Below, piece after piece: positions 35,107 through 44,235 of a DNA stretch of 64,000 nucleotides (within the stretch, counting starts at the first letter, position 1; each line of letters opens with the position of its first letter). Source of the stretch: Desulfatitalea alkaliphila (lineage in GTDB: Bacteria > Desulfobacterota > Desulfobacteria > Desulfobacterales > Desulfosarcinaceae). The notes below the pieces were generated by a model. The model did not search any database and was not told the DNA's origin. It saw only the letters and a program-made list of their open reading frames with translations. The position numbers and the translations under genes were made by a program. Location: contig NZ_JALJRB010000021.1 in NCBI RefSeq assembly GCF_022968795.1, forward strand, positions 17,106 to 81,105, in the 5' to 3' direction.

Positions 35107-36242
35107 CAGTTCAACCGCCGCAGCAGTTCCGCCACTTGCAGGTTGTCCGGGTGCGCGCGGCGCAACTGATTCAGGCGCGCCAGGGCCTGCCCGCGTTCAC
35201 CGCTGCGCGCTTCGATCAAGGCCAGATTGATGCCGGCTTCCAGATCGCTCTCATCGGCATCGGCCACCTGCTGAAACAAAGTCCGTGCGGCATCCAGGTC
35301 GCCTCGCCGAAAACGCCAATAAGCGTGCATTTTCACCACATAGGGATCATCGGCACCCTGCGCCTGTGCCAGTTGATCCAGCAAGGCACGGATGGTGCCG
35401 TTATCATCAGGGTTCAAGGCGACGGCGGTCTCCAGATCGGCCACCAGCCGGTGGATGCGGCTGCTGCGCTCGCGGGCTGTCCGGCGGGCGTGTTCCAGCC
35501 GGGCCTGCTCCGCCGACCATTGCGGCGGCGACCGGTCCGGCCGGGCAGCGCGCTCATCGCCCGCCGGCGGCGACCCTGCCGTTGCCGTGGCCGACACCGC
35601 GGAATCGTGTTCAGGGCGGCCCTCAGTGGCGACGGCGGGCGCCGACGCCGCCGCAGGGCGTTCATCGAACCCGTCTTCGGCAGTGGCGGTTACCGTGGCG
35701 GTGGTCGGCATCCCAGGAACCGCTTCTGCTTGGTCGGGCAGCGCGCCGGATTGATCCACCCCTTGGGACGACGGGCTATCGTTGTTCTCTGTTCCAATGG
35801 CGGCCGTGAACGACATGGGTGCCGCATGGGGCGCGTCGGCAGACGCGCTGCCGGGCACCTTGATCGGCGACGGCGCCCCGGCCGGTGAAGCGTCAGGGGG
35901 GAAATAGGTTGCATCGGCGACGGGCGCAACCGTGGGCGACGGTGCTTGCGGCACCGACTGAACGGCCGGGGACGAAGGGACCGGGACGGCGTCGCGGGCC
36001 GCTGCGGCGAATGGCGCACCGTTGGTTTGCAAACGGTCCGTCAGGTGCCGGGTGCCCCACACGGCGCCCAATCCGGCCAACACCAGGACCAGGGTAAGGG
36101 CGATCACCCACCATTTGCGGCCTGACGGGGCCGAAGGGGTTTCCGGCGCCGAAGACGACACCGATGCTGCCGGCGGCGCCTCCCCGTCGTGGGTTTCGGC
36201 ATCGTTGTGCAATTGCCGCAAGGCTTGGTAAATGAGGCTCAT
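35106..36242 (-). CDS. MshN-like TPR protein with one membrane helix
   Basis: A 378-residue protein beginning MSLIYQALRQLHND, as MshN/GspB-type proteins do. A membrane helix is near 45-63 (WWVIALTLVLVLAGLGAVW), then a Pro/Ala/Ser-rich periplasmic linker (about 70-245), then a C-terminal TPR domain of about three repeats (ALNPDDNGTIRALLDQLAQA to the end). It starts within the last codon of the secretin gene by a 4-nt ATGA-type overlap. It probably scaffolds secretin and ATPase components. Confidence 0.82.
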   Translation of the reverse strand: MSLIYQALRQLHNDAETHDGEAPPAASVSSSAPETPSAPSGRKWWVIALTLVLVLAGLGAVWGTRHLTDRLQTNGAPFAAAARDAVPVPSSPAVQSVPQAPSPTVAPVADATYFPPDASPAGAPSPIKVPGSASADAPHAAPMSFTAAIGTENNDSPSSQGVDQSGALPDQAEAVPGMPTTATVTATAEDGFDERPAAASAPAVATEGRPEHDSAVSATATAGSPPAGDERAARPDRSPPQWSAEQARLEHARRTARERSSRIHRLVADLETAVALNPDDNGTIRALLDQLAQAQGADDPYVVKMHAYWRFRRGDLDAARTLFQQVADADESDLEAGINLALIEARSGERGQALARLNQLRRAHPDNLQVAELLRRLN

Positions 36243-37753
36243 ACCAGCGTCACGCTCAGGATGATCACCAGCTCGCGGGCCTGTTCGCTGCGCATCCGGT
36301 TTTGGAACAGATATTTGAGCACGGGCACCCGGCCGAGGCCCGGCACTTCCTTGTCTTCGCCGGTGCGCCGCTGATCGATGAGGCCGCCCAGAATGGCCAC
36401 TTCATTGTTGCGCATGGAGATGTTGGTGCTGATCTCCTTGATGCGCACGCGGGGCAGCGAAATGCTGTTGTCGGTGCCATTTTGTCCGCCGACCGAGCGC
36501 GGCTGAAGGCTTTCTTGGTCCACCTCGCTCTGGATGGGATTGATCAGCAGCGAGATGCGGCCGTCGGCTTCGATGAAGGGCACCACCCCGAGAATCAGGC
36601 CGTCGAACACCGAAGAGACCTCCACTTCGGTGGTGATATCGTCGGTGGCGGTGGTGGAGGTGCGGGTGCGCCGCACGCTTTTCTGGTAGCTGTAGGAGGT
36701 GCCCACGCTGATCACCGCCGGTTGGGCGTGCTTGGAGCGGATGCTGGGGTTGGAGACCACGTGGGTGTCGCCATAGGTGTCCAGGGCTTCCACCACGGCC
36801 TCCACGGCCAGTTCGTTGCTCTCCTGGGAAAAGAGCAGCCCTTGGCCCGATCCCCAACTGAGCAGCGTTGTGTCGATGAAGTCGGCTGCGCGGCTGCGCA
36901 GGGCGGACCAGTTGATGCCGTAGCGGTGCTCGTCGGAGAGGGCCACCTCGATGATGCGGGCTTCGATTAGGATCTGGCGGTCCAGCATTTCGGTCAGGTG
37001 GTTGACCAGCCGCGCCACCGAACGAATGGCCGCGGGCGTGTCCTTGACATAGAGACCGCCGGAAATCCGGTTGAGGGTGTAGCTGCCGCTGGGGGACTTC
37101 ATGGCCCGCAGGTTCTCTTCCAGCAGGTCGTACACATTGCCTTTGCCGGAGGTGCGACCCACCAGCTTGACGTTGCCCGACAAGCCGCCGATGGAGATGT
37201 TGTCGCCCGCCCCCAGCACATCGCCACCCACGGCGAACTCCGAAACGGTCTCGATGTTGAGGAAGTTGAGGTTGAAAAACTGCTCCTTGAACGGTTGCAC
37301 CCGGATCACGCCGTCGTCCACTTGGTGGTAGAGATCGAAACTACCCAGTACCTCGCGCAGCACCCGGGCCGCCGACACCTCTTGAAAGTGCAGCGTCAAC
37401 AGTTGATCGTCGGTTTTGACCGCCGGGTCGAAAATGATGTTCATGCCCACCACCCGTGCCAGGGCATAGAGCACCGACTGCACCGATGCGTCCACCATGG
37501 AAAAGGAGACTTTGTGGGCCTCCAGCGGATCGAAGGCGGGCCGCACCGGCGCCATATCGTGCAGCGGATCGGGCGCCCGCTGGAGCTCCCGGCGCATCTC
37601 GGCTTGGCGCCGCTCCAATTCCTGCGACTTTTCCCGCATCTGTTGGCGCATGGTCTGCTGCGGATCGGGCTGGTAGTCGTCGGCGACCCGTCCCGTGGCG
37701 CATCCGGTCAGCAACAGCAAAGCCGTCAGCATTCCCCAAAAGGCATGCTTCAT
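36239..37753 (-). CDS. mshL: MshL/PilQ-type secretin, lipoprotein
   Basis: A 504-residue outer-membrane channel. It has a lipoprotein signal with lipobox LLTGC (Cys18), a polar coil, a secretin/TonB short N-terminal domain (about 80-170, VGMNIIFDPAVKTDDQ), then a secretin core of about 250 residues. Core landmarks are ILIEARIIEVALSDEHRYGI, THVVSNPSIRSKH and the C-terminal NEVAILGGLIDQ and VPVLKYLFQ. It should form the pilus exit pore. It overlaps the genes on both sides by 4 nt. Confidence 0.92.
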   Translation of the reverse strand: MKHAFWGMLTALLLLTGCATGRVADDYQPDPQQTMRQQMREKSQELERRQAEMRRELQRAPDPLHDMAPVRPAFDPLEAHKVSFSMVDASVQSVLYALARVVGMNIIFDPAVKTDDQLLTLHFQEVSAARVLREVLGSFDLYHQVDDGVIRVQPFKEQFFNLNFLNIETVSEFAVGGDVLGAGDNISIGGLSGNVKLVGRTSGKGNVYDLLEENLRAMKSPSGSYTLNRISGGLYVKDTPAAIRSVARLVNHLTEMLDRQILIEARIIEVALSDEHRYGINWSALRSRAADFIDTTLLSWGSGQGLLFSQESNELAVEAVVEALDTYGDTHVVSNPSIRSKHAQPAVISVGTSYSYQKSVRRTRTSTTATDDITTEVEVSSVFDGLILGVVPFIEADGRISLLINPIQSEVDQESLQPRSVGGQNGTDNSISLPRVRIKEISTNISMRNNEVAILGGLIDQRRTGEDKEVPGLGRVPVLKYLFQNRMRSEQARELVIILSVTLV

Positions 37754-38316
37754 GAGTGTCCCTTCCCATTTCCTGCGTGGCGTTCATGGTCCGAACCCGG
37801 TTCCGGCGACGCGTCCTCGGGCAACAGCACCCAGCGGGTCTCCTCGCCCTTGGCGAGCAGCACCCCGTGGTGCGCGATTTTCACAATCTCGCTGCCGTCG
37901 GGCAGCGGATCCCCCTCGGCGTACAACCGGTCATTGAGCAGGCAGTAGCGCAGGGGGCCGGCCATCATGGTGAGGTTCAGGTGGTAGATACCGTCAAGGG
38001 CTTTGATCCGTCCGTCGCCCTGCCCATCATCCCCGGCCGGAACGCCTTGGCCGAACAGTACCAGGGGCGGCCCCTCGGGGGCCGTTGGCGACGGCTGCGC
38101 CAATTCCGGCAAACGCACGGCGAGGGACTGCATTGTGTCCAACTGCGCCGCGCCGGGCACCCACAGTTCGGTGGACGGCAACGGACCGCGTGCCGCCCGG
38201 TCCTTTGTATTGATCGGGGTTTGCCACCCGCCGCCCCAGTAGTAACCGGCGCCGACCAGCAGCAGCGCCAGGGCCAGGATCAGTGTGAGCATGCCGCGGT
38301 GTTTGGGTCTGATCAT
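37750..38316 (-). CDS. MshK/GspC/PilP-like pilus component
   Basis: A 188-residue protein: membrane helix (LTLILALALLLVGAGYYWG, about 10-28), Pro-rich linker, and a small periplasmic beta domain (about 95-160) with INYR-like strand order DGIYHLNLTMMAGPLRYCLL and LPDGSEIVKIAHHGVLL. That resembles the HR domain of GspC/PilP that touches secretin. The start overlaps the end of the GspL-like gene and the stop overlaps the secretin start, both by 4 nt. Confidence 0.75.
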   Translation of the reverse strand: MIRPKHRGMLTLILALALLLVGAGYYWGGGWQTPINTKDRAARGPLPSTELWVPGAAQLDTMQSLAVRLPELAQPSPTAPEGPPLVLFGQGVPAGDDGQGDGRIKALDGIYHLNLTMMAGPLRYCLLNDRLYAEGDPLPDGSEIVKIAHHGVLLAKGEETRWVLLPEDASPEPGSDHERHAGNGKGHS

Positions 38317-39605
38317 AGCGGCCGCCGCAATTTCAACATCAGCTGGGAAACAGTGATCCGGGTATCGAAACGGCTCTCTTCGATCCGGTACCCCCGCTGC
38401 TGCAAGTGCCGCAGGTAGCGCCGGTACTGCTCGTGGGCCGACTCGAAGGGCGACGCCACATCGCCGGACAGCGCCACCCGCAGCACCCCCGAACCGTATT
38501 CGAGCTTCAATTGGTTCAGACGCAAGCCCTCGAAGGGCGACGCGGTCAAGTCGTCGAGCACCTCCCGGTAGGCCGGCCGGCGGCGACCGCGATCCAGGGA
38601 CTGGAGAAAATCGAGCTGCGCGGTGAACGCCTCGCGGGAGGGGGTGGGCAATGTCTCCAATTGCACCTCGGCCATGCGGCGTGCCAACTGGTCGCTGTGC
38701 CGTGCCAATTGCCGCGCATCGTCGCGCAGAATGAACCATCCGCCGGCCAGCGCCAGCAACAGCAAGAGCAGCATGCCATTGACGGCCGGCGCCCAGCGCC
38801 GTGCGGCATAAAACGTCTTCTCCGCCGGCGGCGAAACGCTATTGCGCAATGCCTGGTGCGCCGCGGCGCAGGGCCACGAAAGCCGCTGGGCGGTGTCGCC
38901 CACCATCCATTCTTGATCCGCATGGACCTCGATCCGCTGCCGCCACTCCGCCGGCCAATCCGGCATGTCGGCGGCGTCCAACCAATGCAGCAAAATCACC
39001 CTGGCCACCGACATGCCCGAATCTTCTTCCACCGAAGCGATGTCGTTGCGCACATTGTCCCAGAGGGCTTGCAGCTGTTCCGGCGCGGTATCGAAGGCCA
39101 CGCAGCGGTTGGCGTAATAGACCTGGTTGCGATGGCCGACAATCATTTCGGCAAATCGGTCGTGGCGCAGCACCACGGCCACCGGTTCCCTGGCGCGGCG
39201 GCGTTGCAACACGTCCCACAACACGCCGTACATGGCAAACACAAGGGTGCTGTGATCGCCCTCCCGCAGCGCCTCCAGGTAGAAGCGGCTCTGGCGGGTG
39301 GGTACGGCGGTGAAGAAGATGTCGGTGCTGTTGCGGCCCCGCTTCTTTTTCCAGTGGGTGAAAATCTCCACCGGCTCGTCGAATTCGCCGGACTCCTGCA
39401 ACTTCTTGCGCACCAGCAGCTCGGCATAGCGCACGGGGGCTTCCACGGTCAGCAAACGGCTGGCGGCCTCGCGCAAATCGGTGACCAGCCACTTGTCGCC
39501 GGCAACGGCGGTCACGCTCTCCACCGGCGTCAAAAGGGTGCCGTCCAGACGGTACACTTCCCCGTCCATCTCGAACAGCCGTATGCTATCGCTTCCGGGT
39601 TTCAT
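38313..39605 (-). CDS. GspL/MshI-like (PilM-PilN-type) assembly protein
   Basis: A 430-residue protein. The cytoplasmic part (about 1-270) has the size and place of a PilM/GspL actin-like domain, though its motifs are weak. One membrane helix lies near 274-293 (GMLLLLLLALAGGWFIL). A periplasmic coiled coil and ferredoxin-like domain follow (about 300-430, GVLRVALSGDVASPFE, then RYRRYLRHLQQRGYRIEE-like helices). The topology and place between PilO-like and PilP-like genes support GspL/MshI. Sequence motifs are weak, so the assignment rests partly on context. Confidence 0.72.
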   Translation of the reverse strand: MKPGSDSIRLFEMDGEVYRLDGTLLTPVESVTAVAGDKWLVTDLREAASRLLTVEAPVRYAELLVRKKLQESGEFDEPVEIFTHWKKKRGRNSTDIFFTAVPTRQSRFYLEALREGDHSTLVFAMYGVLWDVLQRRRAREPVAVVLRHDRFAEMIVGHRNQVYYANRCVAFDTAPEQLQALWDNVRNDIASVEEDSGMSVARVILLHWLDAADMPDWPAEWRQRIEVHADQEWMVGDTAQRLSWPCAAAHQALRNSVSPPAEKTFYAARRWAPAVNGMLLLLLLALAGGWFILRDDARQLARHSDQLARRMAEVQLETLPTPSREAFTAQLDFLQSLDRGRRRPAYREVLDDLTASPFEGLRLNQLKLEYGSGVLRVALSGDVASPFESAHEQYRRYLRHLQQRGYRIEESRFDTRITVSQLMLKLRRPL

Positions 39606-40075
39606 TCTTTTTTGGCCACAAACTGCCCTTTAATCGACAACCGCACATCGCCCCGGTCGGCGGACGATCCCCGCCGGCCGTCGGCCGTCGGCCCCTCGGC
39701 CAAGATTTCCAAAGACGCGGGCCAGTAGTAGGCGACCTGCGAATCGGCGCACTGCTCGATGAGTCGGCGGGCCGCCTCGAAGGGAAACGCCCCTTGCACA
39801 TTGACATTGTAGAAGAGCCAATCTTCGCGTTGCAGGCCCAGTTGCGCCACCCGCTCCTCGAAGGCGCGCACTTGCTGCAACTGCTGCCGCTGGCGCACCA
39901 GCGCCTGCCGGCGCCGGTTCAGCTCCTGCAACTGTACCTCACGGGTCGTCACCTGGGTGGCCTGATGGTCGCGCAGCGCCTTGGCCGACAACATTTGTTG
40001 TCCGGCCAAGGCGCTGCCGAGAACCAGCAGCAGGGTGATCGCATAGTGCCCGAAGCGTCGGATAAAGCACCTCAC
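39602..40075 (-). CDS. PilO/GspM/MshJ-like pilus protein
   Basis: A 157-residue protein from a GTG 5 nt after the pilin stop. A membrane helix (YAITLLLVLGSALAGQQML, about 11-29) is followed by a coiled coil (about 40-85, QLQELNRRRQALVRQRQQLQ) and a small periplasmic domain. That is the standard PilO/GspM layout. No ATG exists in the usable range; longer readings overlap the pilin gene. It overlaps the GspL-like gene by 4 nt, and the two would form the inner-membrane alignment complex. Confidence 0.78.
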   Translation of the reverse strand: MRCFIRRFGHYAITLLLVLGSALAGQQMLSAKALRDHQATQVTTREVQLQELNRRRQALVRQRQQLQQVRAFEERVAQLGLQREDWLFYNVNVQGAFPFEAARRLIEQCADSQVAYYWPASLEILAEGPTADGRRGSSADRGDVRLSIKGQFVAKKE

Positions 40076-40079
40076 GGGA

Positions 40080-40730
40080 TTAGAATTGCATTTTCCAACG
40101 GGCGGTGTTGGTATTGGTTGCCGGCGTGTCACCGGATGTATCCCAGTCGTTGGTACCATCGGCATTGATGAAATCACCATCCGTGCCATCGGCCTCGCCA
40201 TCGATCATGGTGTCCAAGGCGATCGCAAGCTCCGTGGGAAGCTCCTCAATTTCCATATAATTGTAACTAGGATCACCATCTTCGTATAAAAACTGGATTG
40301 TCAATCTGTTGGTATTGCCCTCGCTATTGACATAACGGTATTCATAGGGCGTGTCCGGCACATTGCTTACTGGTGGCGTAAGCCCCACTTGGCGCAAGCC
40401 CCTGTATGCAGTGGCAGCACCGCTATCTACCAAGGCATCTCTGCCGGCATTGGTGTCCGCTTGACCGTCCTGTCCGTCGGTAGCCGGATCCACACTCGCA
40501 TCCTGCGTATCACCTAAAATGCGACCTGTTCGGTCATAAAAATTCAGGTAGACAAGCCGCCACTCGTTAAGGAATTTCGAGTAAATCTTCTTCTGTTCGG
40601 CGCCGCGCACCAGATCCTTGCCTTTGACCACGGCGCCGATGATGATGCCGATGATGATCAGCACCAGGGCCATTTCCACCAGTGTGAAGCCTTTGTTCTG
40701 TCCCAACATTCGTCGCATGTCCTGCATCAT
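40080..40730 (-). CDS. Type IVb prepilin, probable major subunit
   Basis: A 216-residue prepilin: leader of 14 residues ending in Gly, then FTLVEMALVLIIIGIIIGAV with Glu5. The acidic globular head has a DGQDGQADTNAG loop and ends NTARWKMQF. There is no Cys pair for a disulfide loop in the C-terminal part. It is first in the operon with GAGGTG upstream, fitting a highly expressed major pilin. No prepilin peptidase gene is present in the window. Confidence 0.88.
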   Translation of the reverse strand: MMQDMRRMLGQNKGFTLVEMALVLIIIGIIIGAVVKGKDLVRGAEQKKIYSKFLNEWRLVYLNFYDRTGRILGDTQDASVDPATDGQDGQADTNAGRDALVDSGAATAYRGLRQVGLTPPVSNVPDTPYEYRYVNSEGNTNRLTIQFLYEDGDPSYNYMEIEELPTELAIALDTMIDGEADGTDGDFINADGTNDWDTSGDTPATNTNTARWKMQF

Positions 40731-41212
40731 GATGTGTCACCTCTTCTTCTTTTCGATGATTGAAAGCCTGAAGGGCGCTTGCCCTTCTCTCCTGAGGGCT
40801 GTTTTCAAGGATTGACGAACCGACGTTTATCATCTGTACAGCCTGCCAGGGAAAATCCTCTCTATGGGTATCGGTTAACCAGTGCTTCAACTAAAGCGAG
40901 GGGTAACAGAGATCATGGATGCCCCTTGCCACATATGGCAGCATGCACTATTCGTGCCCAAAGCCATATACACATCAACTACTTGTATTATTATCTTTTT
41001 TTGCGCCACAAAGAAAATGGCGTCAACAGACCGGCGTCATCCCGAGTTGCGGTTGCGGTCCGTTGCGTCGCGATGTTGACGGCGCTGAAGGTGTTTGCAG
41101 GAGGGTTGGATCGGAAGTGGCGGCCATCGGCCATGGCACATTGGGTTGGGCCGGGAACAGGAGGTTCCGACCTCCCCGCGGGGCACGGCAAACCGTTCCC
41201 CGGCAGGTTCGA
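40731..41212. other. Intergenic stretch upstream of the pilus operon
   Basis: About 480 bp without a convincing gene. It must hold the pilus promoter. I see a TGCCACATATGGCA dyad near 40,929-40,942 and an A/T-rich part near 40,980, but no clear -35/-10 or -24/-12 pair. Confidence 0.45.
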
Positions 41213-42466
41213 TCACCCCTTCACCCGCCGGATGGCGGCGCCCAGCTGCTGGAACTTGCGCTCCAGCGACTCGTAGCCCCGGTCCAGGTGGTAAACGCGA
41301 TTGACCTCGGTGGTGTTCTCGGCGATCAGGCCGGCCAGGATCAGGCAGGCGCTGGCGCGCAAATCGGTGGCCATCACCGGGGCGCCGGAGAGCCGTGAAA
41401 CCCCTTTGACCAGGGCGACGTTGCCGGTGACGGTGATGTCGGCGCCCATGCGGTGCAGTTCGCTGACGTGGATGAAACGGTTTTCGAAGATGGTTTCGGT
41501 GATCAGGCAAGAACCGCGGGCCACGCTCATCAGCACCATGAACTGGGCCTGCATGTCGGTGGGAAAGCCGGGGTAAGGCAGGGTTTTCAGGTCCACGCTG
41601 TGCAGGGGCGCGCATCCCTGCACCCGGATGCCGTCGTTGCGCACTTCGATGCAGGCGCCGGCCCGCCGCAGTTTGTGGATCACCGCTTCCATGTGATCGG
41701 GTTCGGCGCCGTGGATGGTGACATCGCCGTTGGTCAGGGCGGCGGCGGCCATGAAGGTGCCCGTCTCGATGCGGTCCGGGATGATGCGCGCCTCGACGGG
41801 GTGCAGCCGCGCCACCCCCTCGATAACGATGTCGGGGGTGCCGGCGCCCTGGATGCGTGCGCCCATTGCATTGAGCACGTCGGCCAGGGCGGTCACCTCC
41901 GGTTCGCAGGCGGCGTTGCGCAGCACCGTCGTTCCGTCGGCCAGGGCGGCGGCCATCATCAGGTTTTCCGTGCCCGTGACGGTGACCATGTCGAAGTAGA
42001 TCTCCGCGCCCCGCAGTTGCTCGCACACCGCTTCCACGTAACCGTGGGAAAGTTCGATGGTGGCCCCCAACAGCTCCAGGCCGCGCAGATGCAGATTTAT
42101 GGGCCGCGCCCCGATGGCGCAGCCGCCGGGCAGGGAAACCCGTGCTCTTTTTAAGCGGGCCACCAGGGGTCCCAACACCAGAATGGAGGCGCGCATCTTG
42201 CGCACCAGGTCGTAGGGCGCCTCGTGGTTGTTCAGGCCGGCGGCATCCACCCGGACCGTGTGATCGGCCATCTCGCAACGGGCGCCCAGGTGGCTGAGCA
42301 GCTCCATGGTGCTGTGGATGTCCCGCAGATCGGGCACATTGCTGAAGGTGTTGGGCCCGTCACAGAGCAAAGCGGCGGACAATATGGGCAGGGCGGCGTT
42401 CTTGGCCCCGCTGATGGTGACACTGCCTTTGAGGGGATGGCCCCCTTGAACGAGAATTTTATCCAT
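41213..42466 (-). CDS. murA: UDP-N-acetylglucosamine 1-carboxyvinyltransferase
   Basis: A 417-residue enzyme for the first committed step of peptidoglycan synthesis, adding enolpyruvate from PEP to UDP-GlcNAc. Landmarks: [16 protein letters not shown] (substrate Lys/Asn near residue 22), the catalytic-Cys loop [15 protein letters not shown] and TDMQAQFM. The Cys is present, so the enzyme is of the fosfomycin-sensitive type. It lies on its own between the pilus and qrc operons. Confidence 0.96.
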   Translation of the reverse strand: MDKILVQGGHPLKGSVTISGAKNAALPILSAALLCDGPNTFSNVPDLRDIHSTMELLSHLGARCEMADHTVRVDAAGLNNHEAPYDLVRKMRASILVLGPLVARLKRARVSLPGGCAIGARPINLHLRGLELLGATIELSHGYVEAVCEQLRGAEIYFDMVTVTGTENLMMAAALADGTTVLRNAACEPEVTALADVLNAMGARIQGAGTPDIVIEGVARLHPVEARIIPDRIETGTFMAAAALTNGDVTIHGAEPDHMEAVIHKLRRAGACIEVRNDGIRVQGCAPLHSVDLKTLPYPGFPTDMQAQFMVLMSVARGSCLITETIFENRFIHVSELHRMGADITVTGNVALVKGVSRLSGAPVMATDLRASACLILAGLIAENTTEVNRVYHLDRGYESLERKFQQLGAAIRRVKG

Positions 42467-42483
42467 GGCTCTGCTTTGCGTTG

Positions 42484-42544
42484 ATTCCGCTTCGGCGCGG
42501 AAGCGGAATGGAAAAGCGCCCCGACCCGCTGGTCAAGGCGCTTT
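42484..42544 (-). terminator. Probable terminator of the qrc operon
   Basis: Two hairpins: AAAGCGCC/GGCGCTTT (42513-42544), followed on the minus strand by TTTTCC, and ATTCCGCTTC/GAAGCGGAAT (42484-42509). Both lie just after the 54-aa gene and before murA. Confidence 0.6.
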
Positions 42545-42585
42545 GATGTTCATCGGGAGTCACTGTCTTTTACTTCACGCCGGCT

Positions 42586-42750
42586 TCAGTGGTGCTCGTC
42601 GTGACCGTGTTTGCCCTGCATGGTGTCCACCACCGATTTGATGATGCAGAAGGTCATGCCCATGCCGATGATCGACAGAACGACCCACAGGGCGCCGTGA
42701 AACACATAGTGGCCCATATCCCAGACCCATTCGAACAGAAATGGCAGCAT
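42586..42750 (-). CDS. 54-residue single-helix membrane protein at the end of the qrc operon
   Basis: A small ORF with GGAGG 7 nt before its ATG and 12 nt after the qrcD stop. It reads MLPFLFEWVWDMGHYVFHGA at the N terminus, one membrane helix (ALWVVLSIIGMGMTFCIIK, about 20-38) and a His/Asp-rich tail ending HGHDEHH. It is not among the four subunits described for Desulfovibrio Qrc. The terminator follows it, so it belongs to the operon; a small stabilising or quinone-site subunit is likely (inference). Confidence 0.75.
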   Translation of the reverse strand: MLPFLFEWVWDMGHYVFHGALWVVLSIIGMGMTFCIIKSVVDTMQGKHGHDEHH

Positions 42751-42762
42751 GCGCGCTCCTCC

Positions 42763-44073
42763 TTATGCGGATTGCCCTTCCGCGACCACCGCTGGTGCCG
42801 GTTCGGGCAGTTCGGCGGCTTCGGGGGCGTCGGGGGTGTCAATGGGGTTCAGCTCACGCTCCTGCGGAAAAATGGGCAGGTAGCGATGGGAGATCATGAT
42901 CAGGATGATGCCGTAGGTGATGGGCAGAATGGTGGTGGCCACCTCCTGCCAACTGGGGATGTACATCACCCAGCTGTCGAAGGGCATCACCGGTGCGGCC
43001 AGGGTTTGGAGCACCATGACCCAGCGGTTGAGACAGACGCCGACGATGCCGAGCACCAGGGCGGCCACCCGCGTGGTGGGGTTCTCGCGCGTCGCCTTGA
43101 AGATCAGCAGCAGGCCGGGCAGGAAGCCGCAGATGATGATCTCCGTGAACAGGATCCATTTTCCGTAAAGCGGATTGTTCTGGTAGAAAAAGGACCATTG
43201 CAACCCCTGGCTCGGGGCGGTGGCGAACATCCAGTAGAGGGTGTCGATGCTCTTGGCGATGATGTAGGTGAAAATCATCCAGCCGGAGATTTTGGCCACC
43301 ATGTGGATCACTTCGTCCTTGACCAGCTTCTTGCGGGTGATCTTCTCGGTCAGCCAGGTGACGAACAGGGTGAAGGAGGGGCCGAAGGCCGCGGCGGACC
43401 AGGTGAACAGAAAGAAGGTGTAGGGCCAGATCAGGATGTGCTCGCGGAAGGAAAAGGGCCGTCCGAACAGCACGCCGGAGACGCCGCCCAGGGACCCTTG
43501 ATGGAAAAAGGAAAGGAAGGCGCCGGTGGCGGCGAACACGGCCATGGCCGAGTGCATGTTGTGGGTCAGATTGGCGAAGAAGGGCACCTTCTGGATCTGG
43601 CGGTTGTCCAGGGCCAGGGGGATGTACTCGATGGTCAGCACGATGAAGTAGCAGGTGAGGCAGAAAGCCACTTCGGTGAGCATGGAGTGCACGTTGGCGT
43701 GCCAGAAGATGAACCATCCGCGCAGGGGCTGCCCCACGTCGATACCCAGGATCAGCTGGGCGGAGCTGTAACAGATGAAGCCGATCAGCACCGCGTAGTT
43801 GATGATGTACTTGAGTTGATCCTTGCCGAACACATATTTCAGCAGCCCGGTGAAAAACGCGCCACCGCCCAGGGCGATGACCGCCAGGTCGGCCCAGATC
43901 CAGAGGGCGAACCCGTAGTAGTCGTTCATGTTGGTCTGGTTCAATCCCTTGATCCAGCACAGCAACATGGCATAGACGCCCCACAGCATGACGGCGCCCA
44001 CCAGGGCCAGTGCCAGGAGGAATTTCCATAGGGAACACCGTTTGACGCCCTCGGGTATCAATGCAGAATCCAT
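42763..44073 (-). CDS. qrcD: QrcD, NrfD/PsrC-type membrane subunit of menaquinone reductase
   Basis: A 436-residue integral membrane protein with about ten helices in the NrfD/PolD arrangement. It provides the menaquinone site and, in this family, a possible proton pathway. Helices are evident at FLLALALVGAVMLWGVYAML, AVIALGGGAFFTGLLKYVF and further on. The C-terminal tail is cytoplasmic and Pro/Ala/Glu-rich. It lies after qrcC with a 160-nt gap. Qrc takes electrons from periplasmic type I cytochrome c3 to menaquinone in sulfate reducers. Confidence 0.92.
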   Translation of the reverse strand: MDSALIPEGVKRCSLWKFLLALALVGAVMLWGVYAMLLCWIKGLNQTNMNDYYGFALWIWADLAVIALGGGAFFTGLLKYVFGKDQLKYIINYAVLIGFICYSSAQLILGIDVGQPLRGWFIFWHANVHSMLTEVAFCLTCYFIVLTIEYIPLALDNRQIQKVPFFANLTHNMHSAMAVFAATGAFLSFFHQGSLGGVSGVLFGRPFSFREHILIWPYTFFLFTWSAAAFGPSFTLFVTWLTEKITRKKLVKDEVIHMVAKISGWMIFTYIIAKSIDTLYWMFATAPSQGLQWSFFYQNNPLYGKWILFTEIIICGFLPGLLLIFKATRENPTTRVAALVLGIVGVCLNRWVMVLQTLAAPVMPFDSWVMYIPSWQEVATTILPITYGIILIMISHRYLPIFPQERELNPIDTPDAPEAAELPEPAPAVVAEGQSA

Positions 44074-44235
44074 ACGGTTGTGCTCCTTGTTCTCCTTGCG
44101 AAAATTAGTGTATCGGCAACCCTTGGCAGCCTGTGGGTGTTTGCCGCGCGTGCTTACCGGGCGGCTTCACTTGCCGGGCATCCCCGCCGCGAACCGTTGC
44201 ATCCCGATCCGCGGACAGCGCCCCCGGCTCGAACA

